DNA of 8,206 nt. Origin: Butyrivibrio sp. (GTDB lineage: Bacteria > Bacillota_A > Clostridia > Lachnospirales > Lachnospiraceae). Both the position numbers and the translations under genes were made by a program. Positions within the stretch are counted from its first letter, which is position 1; every line of letters begins with the position of its first letter. The notes beneath the pieces are model-generated. The model saw only the letters and a list, made by a program, of their open reading frames with translations. It ran no database searches and was not told the origin of the DNA. Below are positions 1-6,213 of this stretch, one piece after another. The DNA is taken from contig JAGOGF010000111.1 in assembly GCA_017996845.1 (NCBI GenBank), forward strand, positions 1 to 8,206. Reading direction: 5' to 3'.

Positions 1-159
1 GATCTGAAATCCGGAAAATCCTGGATTTCTGTGAATGGAATCTTAAGACAGGGTTATTCCTATGACAGCAATGGAAAAAAATCCAGTGCGTTTTATTATA
101 TTGAGGCATTGAATATAGATAAGAAAACAAAAGCAGGTGTCGACCCAATCTATGACTGA
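1..159 (+). CDS. C-terminal end of an unidentified protein (5' end outside window)
   Basis: An open frame enters from the left edge in frame 1 and runs 52 codons to TGA at 157-159. The visible residues show W-I-S-V-N-G-I-L near residue 8, a polar loop, an aliphatic stretch ending in I-E-A-L-N-I, and a final D-P-I-Y-D. This order (Trp, small beta strand with Gly, a strand with E-A, then D-P-x-Y close to the end) resembles the C-terminus of the YcgQ/TIGR03943 family of putative permease-associated proteins. The match is by eye over a short segment and is only a suggestion. The gene converges on glnN, and the hairpin at 252-279 separates the two. The start, length and true family cannot be judged from this window. 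Confidence 0.55.
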   Translation, partial: DLKSGKSWISVNGILRQGYSYDSNGKKSSAFYYIEALNIDKKTKAGVDPIYD

Positions 160-245
160 AAATATGATTGAAAAAGTAGCAGCAAATAATTTACCCAATG
201 TTGATGATCTTTGGGATATGCAATGGAAGAAGCCAGATTTGCATC

Positions 246-279
246 AAAAAAGGGAAGTGCACATTGCTGTACACTTCCC
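246..279 (-). terminator. Intrinsic terminator of the asnB-glnN operon
   Basis: On the minus strand, a 12-bp stem with one internal mismatch (arms 279-268 and 263-252, loop of four bases) is followed directly by six T residues (complement of 246-251). It lies 34 bases past the glnN stop. On the plus strand the same hairpin is followed only by a broken T stretch, so it may act weakly on the convergent upstream gene as well. Confidence 0.85.
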
Positions 280-312
280 GGGGTATTTTATTCGGATATT
301 TGATTTAATTTA

Positions 313-2403
313 TCAGTTCTCACTAAAGAGCAGATCAGAATATACAGGGAATGGCCAATATTCTTCATCCGTCAATGTCTCAAGTGCATCTGCTTCTTCT
401 CTTGCTTTTGCCATATCACTCAAAATAGTTTTATGATAGTAGTTCATGGCTTTTGTAGCATCTTCCGGAACTTTATCCAGATCCTTGGACAGCTTGTCAC
501 AGGTATCTGCAAGGGCATCTGTCAATGTGGAAACCTTTTTGAGGGTTTCTGATTCATATTTTGCGGAAACACCGGCTCCTTTTAAAGCAGTAACACGACC
601 TGCAAGATCAGTTGCATAAGATGATACAGCAGGAAGAATCTCACGACGGATCATATCGGTCATGGTTCTTGCTTCAATAGAAATCGTGGCATTATAGGTT
701 TCTACATGAATCAGGGAACGTGCCTGCAGTTCTTCCTCCGTATAAATTCCGTTTGATACATACAAGTCCACATTCTTTTTGGATGCATAATGAGGAAGTG
801 CATCTGAAGTGGAAATCAGATTATCCAGTCCACGTTTTTCTGCTTCGGTTACCCAGGACTCATCATAACCATTGCCATTGAAAATGATACGCTGATGATC
901 TGTAAATGCCTTTTTGATCAGTTTCTGCAGATCTGCCTGGAAATTCTTGGAATCTTCAAGCTGGCTGGCAAATTCATTCAGTTCTTTAGCCATAATGGTA
1001 TTCAGAGCAATATTGGGACCGGAGATAGACTGTGAAGATCCAAGCATACGGAACTCGAACTTATTACCTGTAAATGCCATTGGTGAAGTACGGTTACGGT
1101 CTGTGTTGTCCTGTGGAATAGCAGGCAGAACATCAATGCCGATCTGCAGGGTACGTTTGCCGCCATCTTTATACGGCTTGCCGCTGATAATAGATTCAAC
1201 CACACCGTTCAGTTCATCGCCAAGGAAAATAGAGATGATAGCCGGCGGTGCTTCCTGTGCGCCAAGGCGGTGGTCATTGCCTGCAGATGCAACAGTAGCG
1301 CGAAGGGTATCCTGATATTCATCCACACCTTTGACAAATGCAGCAAGGAACAGAAGAAACTGTGCATTCTGACTGGGAGTAGAACCTGGTTTAAACAGAT
1401 TTTTACCGGTATCTGTTCCGAGTGAGAAATTGTCATGTTTGCCGGAACCGTTTACGCCATCAAATGGCTTTTCATGAAGCAGACATACAAAACCATGACG
1501 GTCAGCGACCTTTTTCATCAGTTCCATTGTCAGCTGATTCTGATCACATGCAGCGTTGGCATCTGAATAAATAGGTGCCATTTCATGCTGGGAAGGAGCA
1601 ACTTCATTGTGTTTTGTTTTGGACAGAACACCGACTTTCCAGAGTTCTTCATCCAGATCTTTCATATAAGCCGATACACGGGGCTTGAGCTGACCAAAAT
1701 AGTGATCTTCCAGTTCTTGACCACGCGGAGGCTTATTACCAAACAGGGTACGGCCTGTCAGACGAAGATCTTCACGCTGTGCATAAAGCGATTTATCGAT
1801 CAGGAAATATTCCTGCTCAGGACCAACCTGCGCGGTAACTCTTCTGGTATCCTTATCACCGAATAAACGCAAAATACGGATTGCCTGACGGCTGACCGCA
1901 TCCATGGAACGAAGAAGAGGAGTCTTCTTGTCAAGAGCCTGTCCGGAATAAGAACAGAAAATAGTAGGAATATAGAGAGAATTATCTTTTACAAAAGCAA
2001 AAGAAGTAGGATCCCATGCTGTATATCCGCGTGCTTCAAAAGTTGCGCGAAGTCCGCCGGACGGGAAAGAAGAAGCATCAGGCTCACCACGAACCAGTTC
2101 TTTACCGGAGAAATCCATAACAATTTTACCACCGCCGACAGGTGCGATAAAGCTGTCGTGTTTCTCGGCGGTTACACCGGTCATAGGCTGAAACCAGTGT
2201 GTATAATGTGTAGCTCCTTTTTCAATAGCCCACTGTTTCATTGCCTCAGCGATCTCATTTGCGGTAGAAAGTTCAAGGGCTGTACCATCTGTAATGCACT
2301 GTTTCCAGGCTTTGTAGGAAGCGGTAGAAAGACGTTCCTTCATAGTTTCTTCGTTAAAAACCATGCTGCCAAACAATTCAGGTAACTTTGTTGGTGTTTC
2401 CAT
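313..2403 (-). CDS. glnN: Type III glutamine synthetase (GlnN / GSIII)
   Basis: This gene encodes a 696-residue glutamine synthetase of the large GSIII class. It catalyses ATP-dependent condensation of glutamate and ammonia to glutamine in the cytoplasm. The length fits GSIII (about 700 residues) and excludes GSI and GSII. Visible motifs are G-P-E-Q-E-Y-F (about 194-200), the GSIII-typical K-H-N-E-V-A-P-S-Q-H-E (264-274), H-E-K-P-F with N-G-S-G-K-H (310-323) and G-N-D-H-R-L-G-A-Q-E-A-P-P (375-387), which carry metal, ATP and glutamate ligands in the family. The frame is open 15 codons further upstream, but I chose ATG at 2403-2401 because an AGAGGAG ribosome site lies just before it and the protein then begins METPTKLPELFG. 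The gene follows asnB on the same strand with a 78-base gap and no terminator, so co-transcription is likely. AsnB consumes the glutamine made here. The frame is intact. Confidence 0.96.
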   Translation of the reverse strand: METPTKLPELFGSMVFNEETMKERLSTASYKAWKQCITDGTALELSTANEIAEAMKQWAIEKGATHYTHWFQPMTGVTAEKHDSFIAPVGGGKIVMDFSGKELVRGEPDASSFPSGGLRATFEARGYTAWDPTSFAFVKDNSLYIPTIFCSYSGQALDKKTPLLRSMDAVSRQAIRILRLFGDKDTRRVTAQVGPEQEYFLIDKSLYAQREDLRLTGRTLFGNKPPRGQELEDHYFGQLKPRVSAYMKDLDEELWKVGVLSKTKHNEVAPSQHEMAPIYSDANAACDQNQLTMELMKKVADRHGFVCLLHEKPFDGVNGSGKHDNFSLGTDTGKNLFKPGSTPSQNAQFLLFLAAFVKGVDEYQDTLRATVASAGNDHRLGAQEAPPAIISIFLGDELNGVVESIISGKPYKDGGKRTLQIGIDVLPAIPQDNTDRNRTSPMAFTGNKFEFRMLGSSQSISGPNIALNTIMAKELNEFASQLEDSKNFQADLQKLIKKAFTDHQRIIFNGNGYDESWVTEAEKRGLDNLISTSDALPHYASKKNVDLYVSNGIYTEEELQARSLIHVETYNATISIEARTMTDMIRREILPAVSSYATDLAGRVTALKGAGVSAKYESETLKKVSTLTDALADTCDKLSKDLDKVPEDATKAMNYYHKTILSDMAKAREEADALETLTDEEYWPFPVYSDLLFSEN

Positions 2404-2407
2404 AATT

Positions 2408-2416
2408 CTCTCCTCT
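2408..2416 (-). promoter_or_regulatory. Ribosome binding site that sets the glnN start
   Basis: The minus strand reads AGAGGAGAG here, ending four bases before ATG at 2403. It favours this ATG over the in-frame ATG 45 bases upstream (2448), which has no comparable purine run. Confidence 0.8.
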
Positions 2417-2446
2417 CTTATGCACAGATACAATAATCTATGTGAC

Positions 2447-2470
2447 AACGAATCCGAAAGTCGATTCGTT
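2447..2470 (-). other. Hairpin between asnB and glnN
   Basis: A perfect 8-bp inverted repeat (AACGAATC and GATTCGTT with an 8-base spacer) lies in the 78-base gap between the asnB stop and the glnN start. It can extend by two more pairs with one bulged G. No T run follows on the minus strand, so it does not look like a terminator. It could stabilise or mark processing of the bicistronic mRNA, or be incidental. Confidence 0.5.
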
Positions 2471-2481
2471 CGTGCCTGACT

Positions 2482-4062
2482 TCAGACTCCGCTTGCGCCA
2501 TAATTTGCAAGAACACGCGCGGACGGATCATTTACATTGCAACCTTCCCAGGATTTGTTCGGCATCCAGTAATCTTTTATCATTTCAGCCTGTCCCGGAT
2601 AGTATTGTTCAAAAATTTCGCGATACAGAAGGCTTTCCTTTGTAAATGGTGTGCAATAACTGTATTGCATGCGGCGCTGTTCAAATTCCGCATCGGTATA
2701 TTTGCTTTCAGCAAGTGCTTTCAAATCGTCTACCATAGAATGACCGACAGCATCTGAAAAAGCAGCTTTCTGGCGCCACAGAATTTCTTCAGGAAGAATT
2801 TTATCTGCTTCAAAGGCATGACGCAGCAGATACTTTCCCATATTATAGGTGTTCATCTTGATTTCAGGGTTAATATGCATCACATATTTTACAAAATCAG
2901 TATCACCAAACGGAACTCTTGCTTCCAGAGAGTTGACGGAAATGCAGCGATCTGCACGAAGTACATCGTACATATACAGCTCATCCATACGTTTTTTGGA
3001 TTCCGCCTGAAAAGCAGCAGCATCCGGTGCAAAATCAGTATATTTGTATCCGAATAATTCATCGGAAATTTCACCTGTTAACAATACGCGTACATCTGTC
3101 TGTTCATGGATTGCTTTGCAGCACAGATACATACCCATGCTCGCACGGATGGTGGTAATATCCCAGGTACCCAGAAGAGCAATAACTTCGGGAAGCGCAT
3201 TTACAACATCTTCTGCGGTCATATAGATTTCCGTATGATCGGAACCGATGAAGTCTGCAGCTTCTCTGGCATATTTCAGATCGATTGCATCCTGATCCAT
3301 ACCGATTGCAAAAGTGCGTATCTTTTTGCCCAGGATCTTGGCACTGATGGCACAGACAAGGCTGGAATCAAGACCGCCTGACAACAGAAATCCCAGAGGT
3401 GCGTCAGAATCAAGCCGCAGATCTACTGCTTCAACAAGTTTGTCATGGATCTTTTGGCAGACAGTTTCCATATCATCGCTGTTGTAACTGGTAACGGTTG
3501 TAATATCTGTATAGCGTACAAATTCTCCATCCGCATAGTAATGACCGGGAGGAAAAGGCATAATCTTGTCACATAAATCAATCAGATTTTTGGCTTCGCT
3601 TGCAAAAACAATGCCACCGTTCTGATTATATCCGTAAAACAGGGGACGGATGCCGATCGGATCACGTGCTGCGATCAGACTGTCATTGCGGTGGTCATAA
3701 AGAATCATCGCAAATTCAGAACCGAGCATTTCGAACATTTTCAGTCCGTATTCCTTATATAATGGAAGAAGAATTTCACAATCGCTTTCACTCTGGAAAG
3801 TATATTTGTCTGAAAGCGCTTCTTTGATTTTACGGAAACCGTAGATCTCTCCATTACATACAACATAATCGCCATCCAGTTCGAATGGTTGCATTCCCTG
3901 CTCAGAAAGTCCCATAATGGCAAGACGGTGAAAGCAAAGATAACCGGACGGGGTTTCAATGATCCGGCTCATATCCGGTCCTCTTGAGAGGGTACGGTCG
4001 AAATAGGGAAGAAGTTCTTCCTTTGTAAGTGCCTTATCGGCAAATCCCATAATTGAGCACAT
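2482..4062 (-). CDS. asnB: Asparagine synthase (glutamine-hydrolysing), AsnB type
   Basis: This gene encodes a 526-residue class II glutamine amidotransferase fused to an asparagine synthetase domain. It uses glutamine, ATP and aspartate to make asparagine, glutamate, AMP and pyrophosphate. The N-terminal domain starts M-C-S-I, so Cys2 becomes the terminal nucleophile after Met removal. It carries R-G-P-D (27-30), N-G-E-I-Y (70-74) and S-E-S-D-C-E (91-96). The synthetase domain has the pyrophosphate loop S-G-G-L-D-S-S (228-234), T-T-I-R-A-S (303-308), G-E-I-S-D-E (330-335) and W-R-Q-K (429-432). Order and length match E. coli AsnB closely. Two positions depart from the usual pattern: the E. 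coli motif GEGSDE is GEISDE here, and NGEIYN is NGEIYG. The catalytic Glu and Lys are kept, so activity is expected. ATG at 4062 follows an AGAGGA site. The leader carries tandem terminators, and glnN follows in the same direction. Confidence 0.95.
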   Translation of the reverse strand: MCSIMGFADKALTKEELLPYFDRTLSRGPDMSRIIETPSGYLCFHRLAIMGLSEQGMQPFELDGDYVVCNGEIYGFRKIKEALSDKYTFQSESDCEILLPLYKEYGLKMFEMLGSEFAMILYDHRNDSLIAARDPIGIRPLFYGYNQNGGIVFASEAKNLIDLCDKIMPFPPGHYYADGEFVRYTDITTVTSYNSDDMETVCQKIHDKLVEAVDLRLDSDAPLGFLLSGGLDSSLVCAISAKILGKKIRTFAIGMDQDAIDLKYAREAADFIGSDHTEIYMTAEDVVNALPEVIALLGTWDITTIRASMGMYLCCKAIHEQTDVRVLLTGEISDELFGYKYTDFAPDAAAFQAESKKRMDELYMYDVLRADRCISVNSLEARVPFGDTDFVKYVMHINPEIKMNTYNMGKYLLRHAFEADKILPEEILWRQKAAFSDAVGHSMVDDLKALAESKYTDAEFEQRRMQYSYCTPFTKESLLYREIFEQYYPGQAEMIKDYWMPNKSWEGCNVNDPSARVLANYGASGV

Positions 4063-4116
4063 TGTGATATCCTCTTTATACTATATATTTTTAATCTGCC
4101 ATGCAAGTGATTAAAT

Positions 4117-4138
4117 AAAAAAACGGCTCGTTTCGCCG
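4117..4138 (-). terminator. Second leader terminator upstream of asnB (T2)
   Basis: On the minus strand, CGGC (4138-4135), a 7-base loop and GCCG (4127-4124) are followed by seven T residues (complement of 4123-4117). The stem is short but GC-only, and the T tract is strong. It lies 55 bases before the asnB ATG. No gene ends upstream on this strand, so it sits in a leader and not after a coding region. A plus-strand reading (T run at 4141-4145) is possible but serves no plus-strand gene. Confidence 0.7.
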
Positions 4139-4148
4139 CATTTTTCAT

Positions 4149-4201
4149 AAAAAAAGACAAGGGCAGATGCAGAAAAAAGCTTTCTCCATCAACGCCCTTG
4201 T
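4149..4201 (-). terminator. First leader terminator upstream of asnB (T1)
   Basis: On the minus strand, an 8-bp GC-rich base (ACAAGGGC at 4201-4194 with GCCCTTGT at 4164-4157) closes a long hairpin. Its upper part pairs GATG with CATC and AGAAA with TTTCT. The base is followed by C and seven T residues (complement of 4155-4149). This is a textbook intrinsic terminator. It lies about 25 bases after the predicted start of asnB transcription and about 86 bases before the asnB ATG, so it would cut asnB-glnN transcription unless disrupted. Confidence 0.82.
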
Positions 4202-4205
4202 TGAT
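4188..4205 (-). promoter_or_regulatory. Candidate antiterminator hairpin with six-base loop in the asnB leader
   Basis: The minus strand reads AUCAAC, loop AAGGGC, GUUGAU: a perfect 6-bp stem with a six-base loop. The hairpin takes up the whole 5' arm of terminator T1 (4201-4194), so the two structures exclude each other. Loop position 1 is A and position 4 is G, the pattern known for RNA hairpins bound by ANTAR-domain antitermination proteins. Those proteins normally need two such hairpins, and I could not find a convincing partner nearby. The fold and the exclusion are seen in the sequence; the regulator class is inference. Confidence 0.45.
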
Positions 4206-4232
4206 TGTTTGAACAGATTTTTATTAGGACTG

Positions 4233-4262
4233 ATACTACCACTGCAGGCATGGCTTTGTCAA
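4233..4262 (-). promoter_or_regulatory. Candidate promoter of asnB-glnN
   Basis: The minus strand has a perfect -35 TTGACA (4262-4257), an 18-base spacer and -10 TAGTAT (4238-4233), putting the transcript start near 4225. The resulting leader of about 160 bases contains the hairpin at 4188-4205 and both terminators. A weaker alternative on the same strand is TTGTAT (4331-4326), 16 bases, TATGAT (4309-4304), which would lengthen the leader by about 70 bases. Confidence 0.6.
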
Positions 4263-4279
4263 TGTCTTTTTTTAATGTG

Positions 4280-4308
4280 TTGATCCTGACATGAAAAAAT
4301 GGTATCAT
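4280..4308 (+). promoter_or_regulatory. Candidate promoter of sdaAB-sdaAA
   Basis: TTGATC (4280-4285), a 17-base spacer and TATCAT (4303-4308) give a plausible sigma-A promoter with a start near 4315. A perfect TATAAT at 4312-4317 is close by, but its upstream partner TGACAT at 4287-4292 is 19 bases away. The leader would be about 80 bases and includes the hairpin at 4330-4366. Confidence 0.5.
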
Positions 4309-4329
4309 ATCTATAATAATGTGTGATAC
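4302..4329. promoter_or_regulatory. Inverted repeat over the divergent promoter region
   Basis: GTATCA (4302-4307) and TGATAC (4324-4329) form a 6-bp inverted repeat with a 16-base AT-rich spacer. The left half overlaps the candidate -10 of sdaAB and the alternative minus-strand -10, so a protein bound here could affect both directions. No known operator consensus was recognised. Confidence 0.3.
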
Positions 4330-4375
4330 AAAGAGGCAGCCACGGGATGATTGTGAACTGCTCTTTTTTCTTTTT
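4330..4375 (+). terminator. Intrinsic terminator in the sdaAB leader
   Basis: AAAGAG (4330-4335) pairs with CTCTTT (4361-4366), then, after one bulged G, CAG (4337-4339) pairs with CTG (4358-4360), and CAC (4341-4343) pairs with GTG (4353-4355). Six T residues (4364-4369), C and five more T (4371-4375) follow. The ribosome site of sdaAB starts at the next base. No plus-strand gene ends upstream in this region, so the element lies in the leader and could attenuate the serine dehydratase operon. Confidence 0.6.
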
Positions 4376-4395
4376 GGAGAGGAAACGGCATTAAA

Positions 4396-5055
4396 ATGAA
4401 TCTTTTTGATATTGTGGGACCCATTATGGTAGGACCCTCCAGCTCTCATACAGCCGGTGCGGTAAAAATCGGAAATGTCAGCAGGAAACTGATCGGGGAA
4501 GAAATCAGAAATGCAGAAATACTATTTCATGGATCTTTTCTTGCAACAGGGAAAGGGCATGGAACGGACAAAGCGATTGTAGCAGGGCTTCTTGGCTGCG
4601 GAGTGGATGATCCGAGAATTCCGGAAAGCTTATCCATGGCTGAGGCAGCAGGACTGCAATATCATTTTGGCGGAGCCGATCTTGGTGATGTTCATCCCAA
4701 TTCGGTCAAAATGATGCTGACCGGAAAGTCCGGTAAAAAGCTGGAGGTGGTGGCCGCCTCTATCGGAGGAGGACGGATTCAGATCTGTCAGCTGGATAGT
4801 CTGACAGCAAATTTCAGCGGGGATTATCCGACTTTGATCGTTCATAATCTGGATCAGCCTGGACACGTGGCAGAAGTGACATCCATGCTGGAGCATAAAT
4901 CAATTAATATTGCCACAATGCAGTTGTATCGCTCCGGACGCGGCGGTAACGCGGTTATGGTACTGGAATGTGACCAGGAAGTTCCTGCAGAAGCAATAAA
5001 ATGGCTGGAGCATCTGGAAGGAATTGTAAAAGTAACCTATTTGAGTTTACTCTAA
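4396..5055 (+). CDS. sdaAB: L-serine dehydratase, iron-sulfur-dependent, beta subunit
   Basis: This gene encodes a 219-residue beta chain of the two-subunit [4Fe-4S] L-serine dehydratase, which with the alpha chain converts L-serine to pyruvate and ammonia in the cytoplasm. The start M-N-L-F-D-I-V-G-P and the motif G-P-S-S-S-H-T-A-G (13-21) are characteristic. Residues about 146-219 form an ACT domain (L-D-Q-P-G-H-V-A-E-V, then S-I-N-I-A-T-M and R-S-G-R-G-G-N-A), as expected for the beta subunit in Firmicutes. Length matches the family. The ATG was chosen by homology at the N-terminus. The ribosome site GGAGAGG (4376-4382) is an unusually long 13 bases upstream. sdaAA follows after 26 bases, so the two are an operon. 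The gene is divergent from asnB, and its leader holds a terminator-like hairpin. Confidence 0.96.
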   Translation: MNLFDIVGPIMVGPSSSHTAGAVKIGNVSRKLIGEEIRNAEILFHGSFLATGKGHGTDKAIVAGLLGCGVDDPRIPESLSMAEAAGLQYHFGGADLGDVHPNSVKMMLTGKSGKKLEVVAASIGGGRIQICQLDSLTANFSGDYPTLIVHNLDQPGHVAEVTSMLEHKSINIATMQLYRSGRGGNAVMVLECDQEVPAEAIKWLEHLEGIVKVTYLSLL

Positions 5056-5081
5056 ATTAGTGTGTGGAATGAGGACTGAAA

Positions 5082-5951
5082 ATGTATAAATCACTTGCGG
5101 ATATATGTGCAGAAAATGAGCAGACAGGATTTAGCTTCTGGGAAATCATACAACAGGAAGACTGTCTGGAAGAAAATATGACAACAGCGCAGTCTTTTGC
5201 AAAGATGCAGCTGATTTATCAGGCAATGAAAGAGGCGGATCAGAAATATGATCCCACACTTAAATCTGCCAGCGGCCTTGTGGGAACCGAAGGTGAGAAA
5301 ATCAGAAAACGGCGTATGAATGGGGAACTGGTCAGTGGTGATCTGATCGGTCTTGTGATGGAAAAGGCACTTAAAATCACAGAATCAAACGCCTGTATGA
5401 AACGTATTGTGGCGGCTCCGACAGCAGGTTCCTGCGGTGTGGTTCCGGCAGTGTTACTGAGTATACAGGAAAAGAAGGAATATACTGATGAGCAGATGAC
5501 GAAAGCACTTTATGTGGCAGGCGGAATCGGAGGCGTGATTGCATCCAGAGCCAGTCTCTCCGGTGCAGAAGGGGGATGTCAGGCAGAAATTGGCTCTGCT
5601 TCTGCAATGGCAGCAGGCGCGATCACTTATCTGCTGGGTGGGAATGCCCAGTGTATGGTACAGGCATGTGCACTGGCACTGAAAGGACTGCTCGGACTGG
5701 CCTGTGATCCGGTAGCGGGACTGGTGGAAGTTCCCTGTGTAAAACGAAATGTGATTGGAGCGGTTAATGCAATCACATCCGCAGATATGGCACTTGCGGG
5801 AATCTGCAGTAAGATTCCGCCGGATGAAGTGATTGATGCCATGCGGTCAATCGGGCGCAATATGAGTACGGATATCAGAGAGACAGGCAAAGGCGGCCTT
5901 GCGGGAACACCAACCGGTATCCGGATCAGAGATCAAATTGCAATGCAATAA
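5082..5951 (+). CDS. sdaAA: L-serine dehydratase, iron-sulfur-dependent, alpha subunit
   Basis: This gene encodes the 289-residue catalytic alpha chain, which carries the oxygen-sensitive [4Fe-4S] cluster. Key motifs are A-P-T-A-G-S-C-G-V-V-P (112-122), G-C-Q-A-E-I-G-S-A-S-A-M-A (165-177), A-C-D-P-V-A-G-L-V-E-V-P-C (207-219) and the Gly-rich tail G-K-G-G-L-A-G-T-P-T-G (269-279). Cys166, Cys208 and Cys219 are the expected cluster ligands, and their spacing (42 and 11) is that of the family. The frame is intact with normal length. The start ATG at 5082 follows a GAGG site. The gene works with sdaAB just upstream and would supply ammonia and pyruvate from serine. An oxygen-labile enzyme of this kind fits an anaerobe. 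Confidence 0.96.
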   Translation: MYKSLADICAENEQTGFSFWEIIQQEDCLEENMTTAQSFAKMQLIYQAMKEADQKYDPTLKSASGLVGTEGEKIRKRRMNGELVSGDLIGLVMEKALKITESNACMKRIVAAPTAGSCGVVPAVLLSIQEKKEYTDEQMTKALYVAGGIGGVIASRASLSGAEGGCQAEIGSASAMAAGAITYLLGGNAQCMVQACALALKGLLGLACDPVAGLVEVPCVKRNVIGAVNAITSADMALAGICSKIPPDEVIDAMRSIGRNMSTDIRETGKGGLAGTPTGIRIRDQIAMQ

Positions 5952-5958
5952 TTAGGGG

Positions 5959-5987
5959 TTGACGTAATGATAATCAAGTGATAGCAT
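5959..5987 (+). promoter_or_regulatory. Candidate promoter upstream of the hisC-like gene
   Basis: TTGACG (5959-5964), a 17-base spacer and TAGCAT (5982-5987) lie just after the sdaAA stop. The predicted start near 5994 would give a leader of about 220 bases that includes the hairpin at 6046-6083. I found no better promoter between 6086 and 6213. Confidence 0.4.
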
Positions 5988-6045
5988 ACACGTATACAAT
6001 TTTTAACAGCATATTTTCAGTTCAGGATGAATGAGAACTCATACG

Positions 6046-6085
6046 AAGAGGTAGAGCCATGGTATAATATGGTTCTGCCTCTTTT
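6046..6085 (+). terminator. Intrinsic terminator after sdaAA or in the hisC leader
   Basis: A 15-bp stem with two G-U wobbles (arms 6046-6060 and 6069-6083, 8-base loop) ends in a short run of T (6082-6085). It is 95 bases past the sdaAA stop, so the simple reading is the end of the serine dehydratase operon. If the promoter at 5959-5987 is real, the hairpin is instead inside the leader of the next gene. The rest of 5952-6213 shows no gene. Confidence 0.7.
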
Positions 6086-6213
6086 GATGAACCAGATTCT
6101 CAGATTCCTGTAACGATGAAATAACGAAGACGTTTGCTGGGAAATCCGTATTTTCTGCGGAAAAACCCATGTTAAATGTCTTTTTCTATTTACCAAGCGA
6201 CAGGGAGGAAAAA

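Noticed and set aside
137..436. Plus-strand open frame starting at GTG 137, overlapping the end of the first gene
   Set aside because: The part before 250 looks mildly protein-like, but the frame runs through the glnN terminator hairpin and into the antisense of glnN with no ribosome site, so I do not call it a gene.
914..1315. Long plus-strand open frame antisense to glnN
   Set aside because: It lies wholly inside a well-supported glutamine synthetase gene, shows no recognisable domain and has no ribosome site. It is a shadow frame.
4063..4225. T-box, glycine, lysine or glutamine riboswitch in the asnB leader
   Set aside because: No T-box core (AGGGTGGNACCGCG-like) and no recognisable conserved riboswitch core was seen. 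Only the terminators and the competing hairpin can be supported.
6063..6068. TATAAT upstream of hisC
   Set aside because: It is in the loop of the 6046-6083 hairpin and has no -35 partner.
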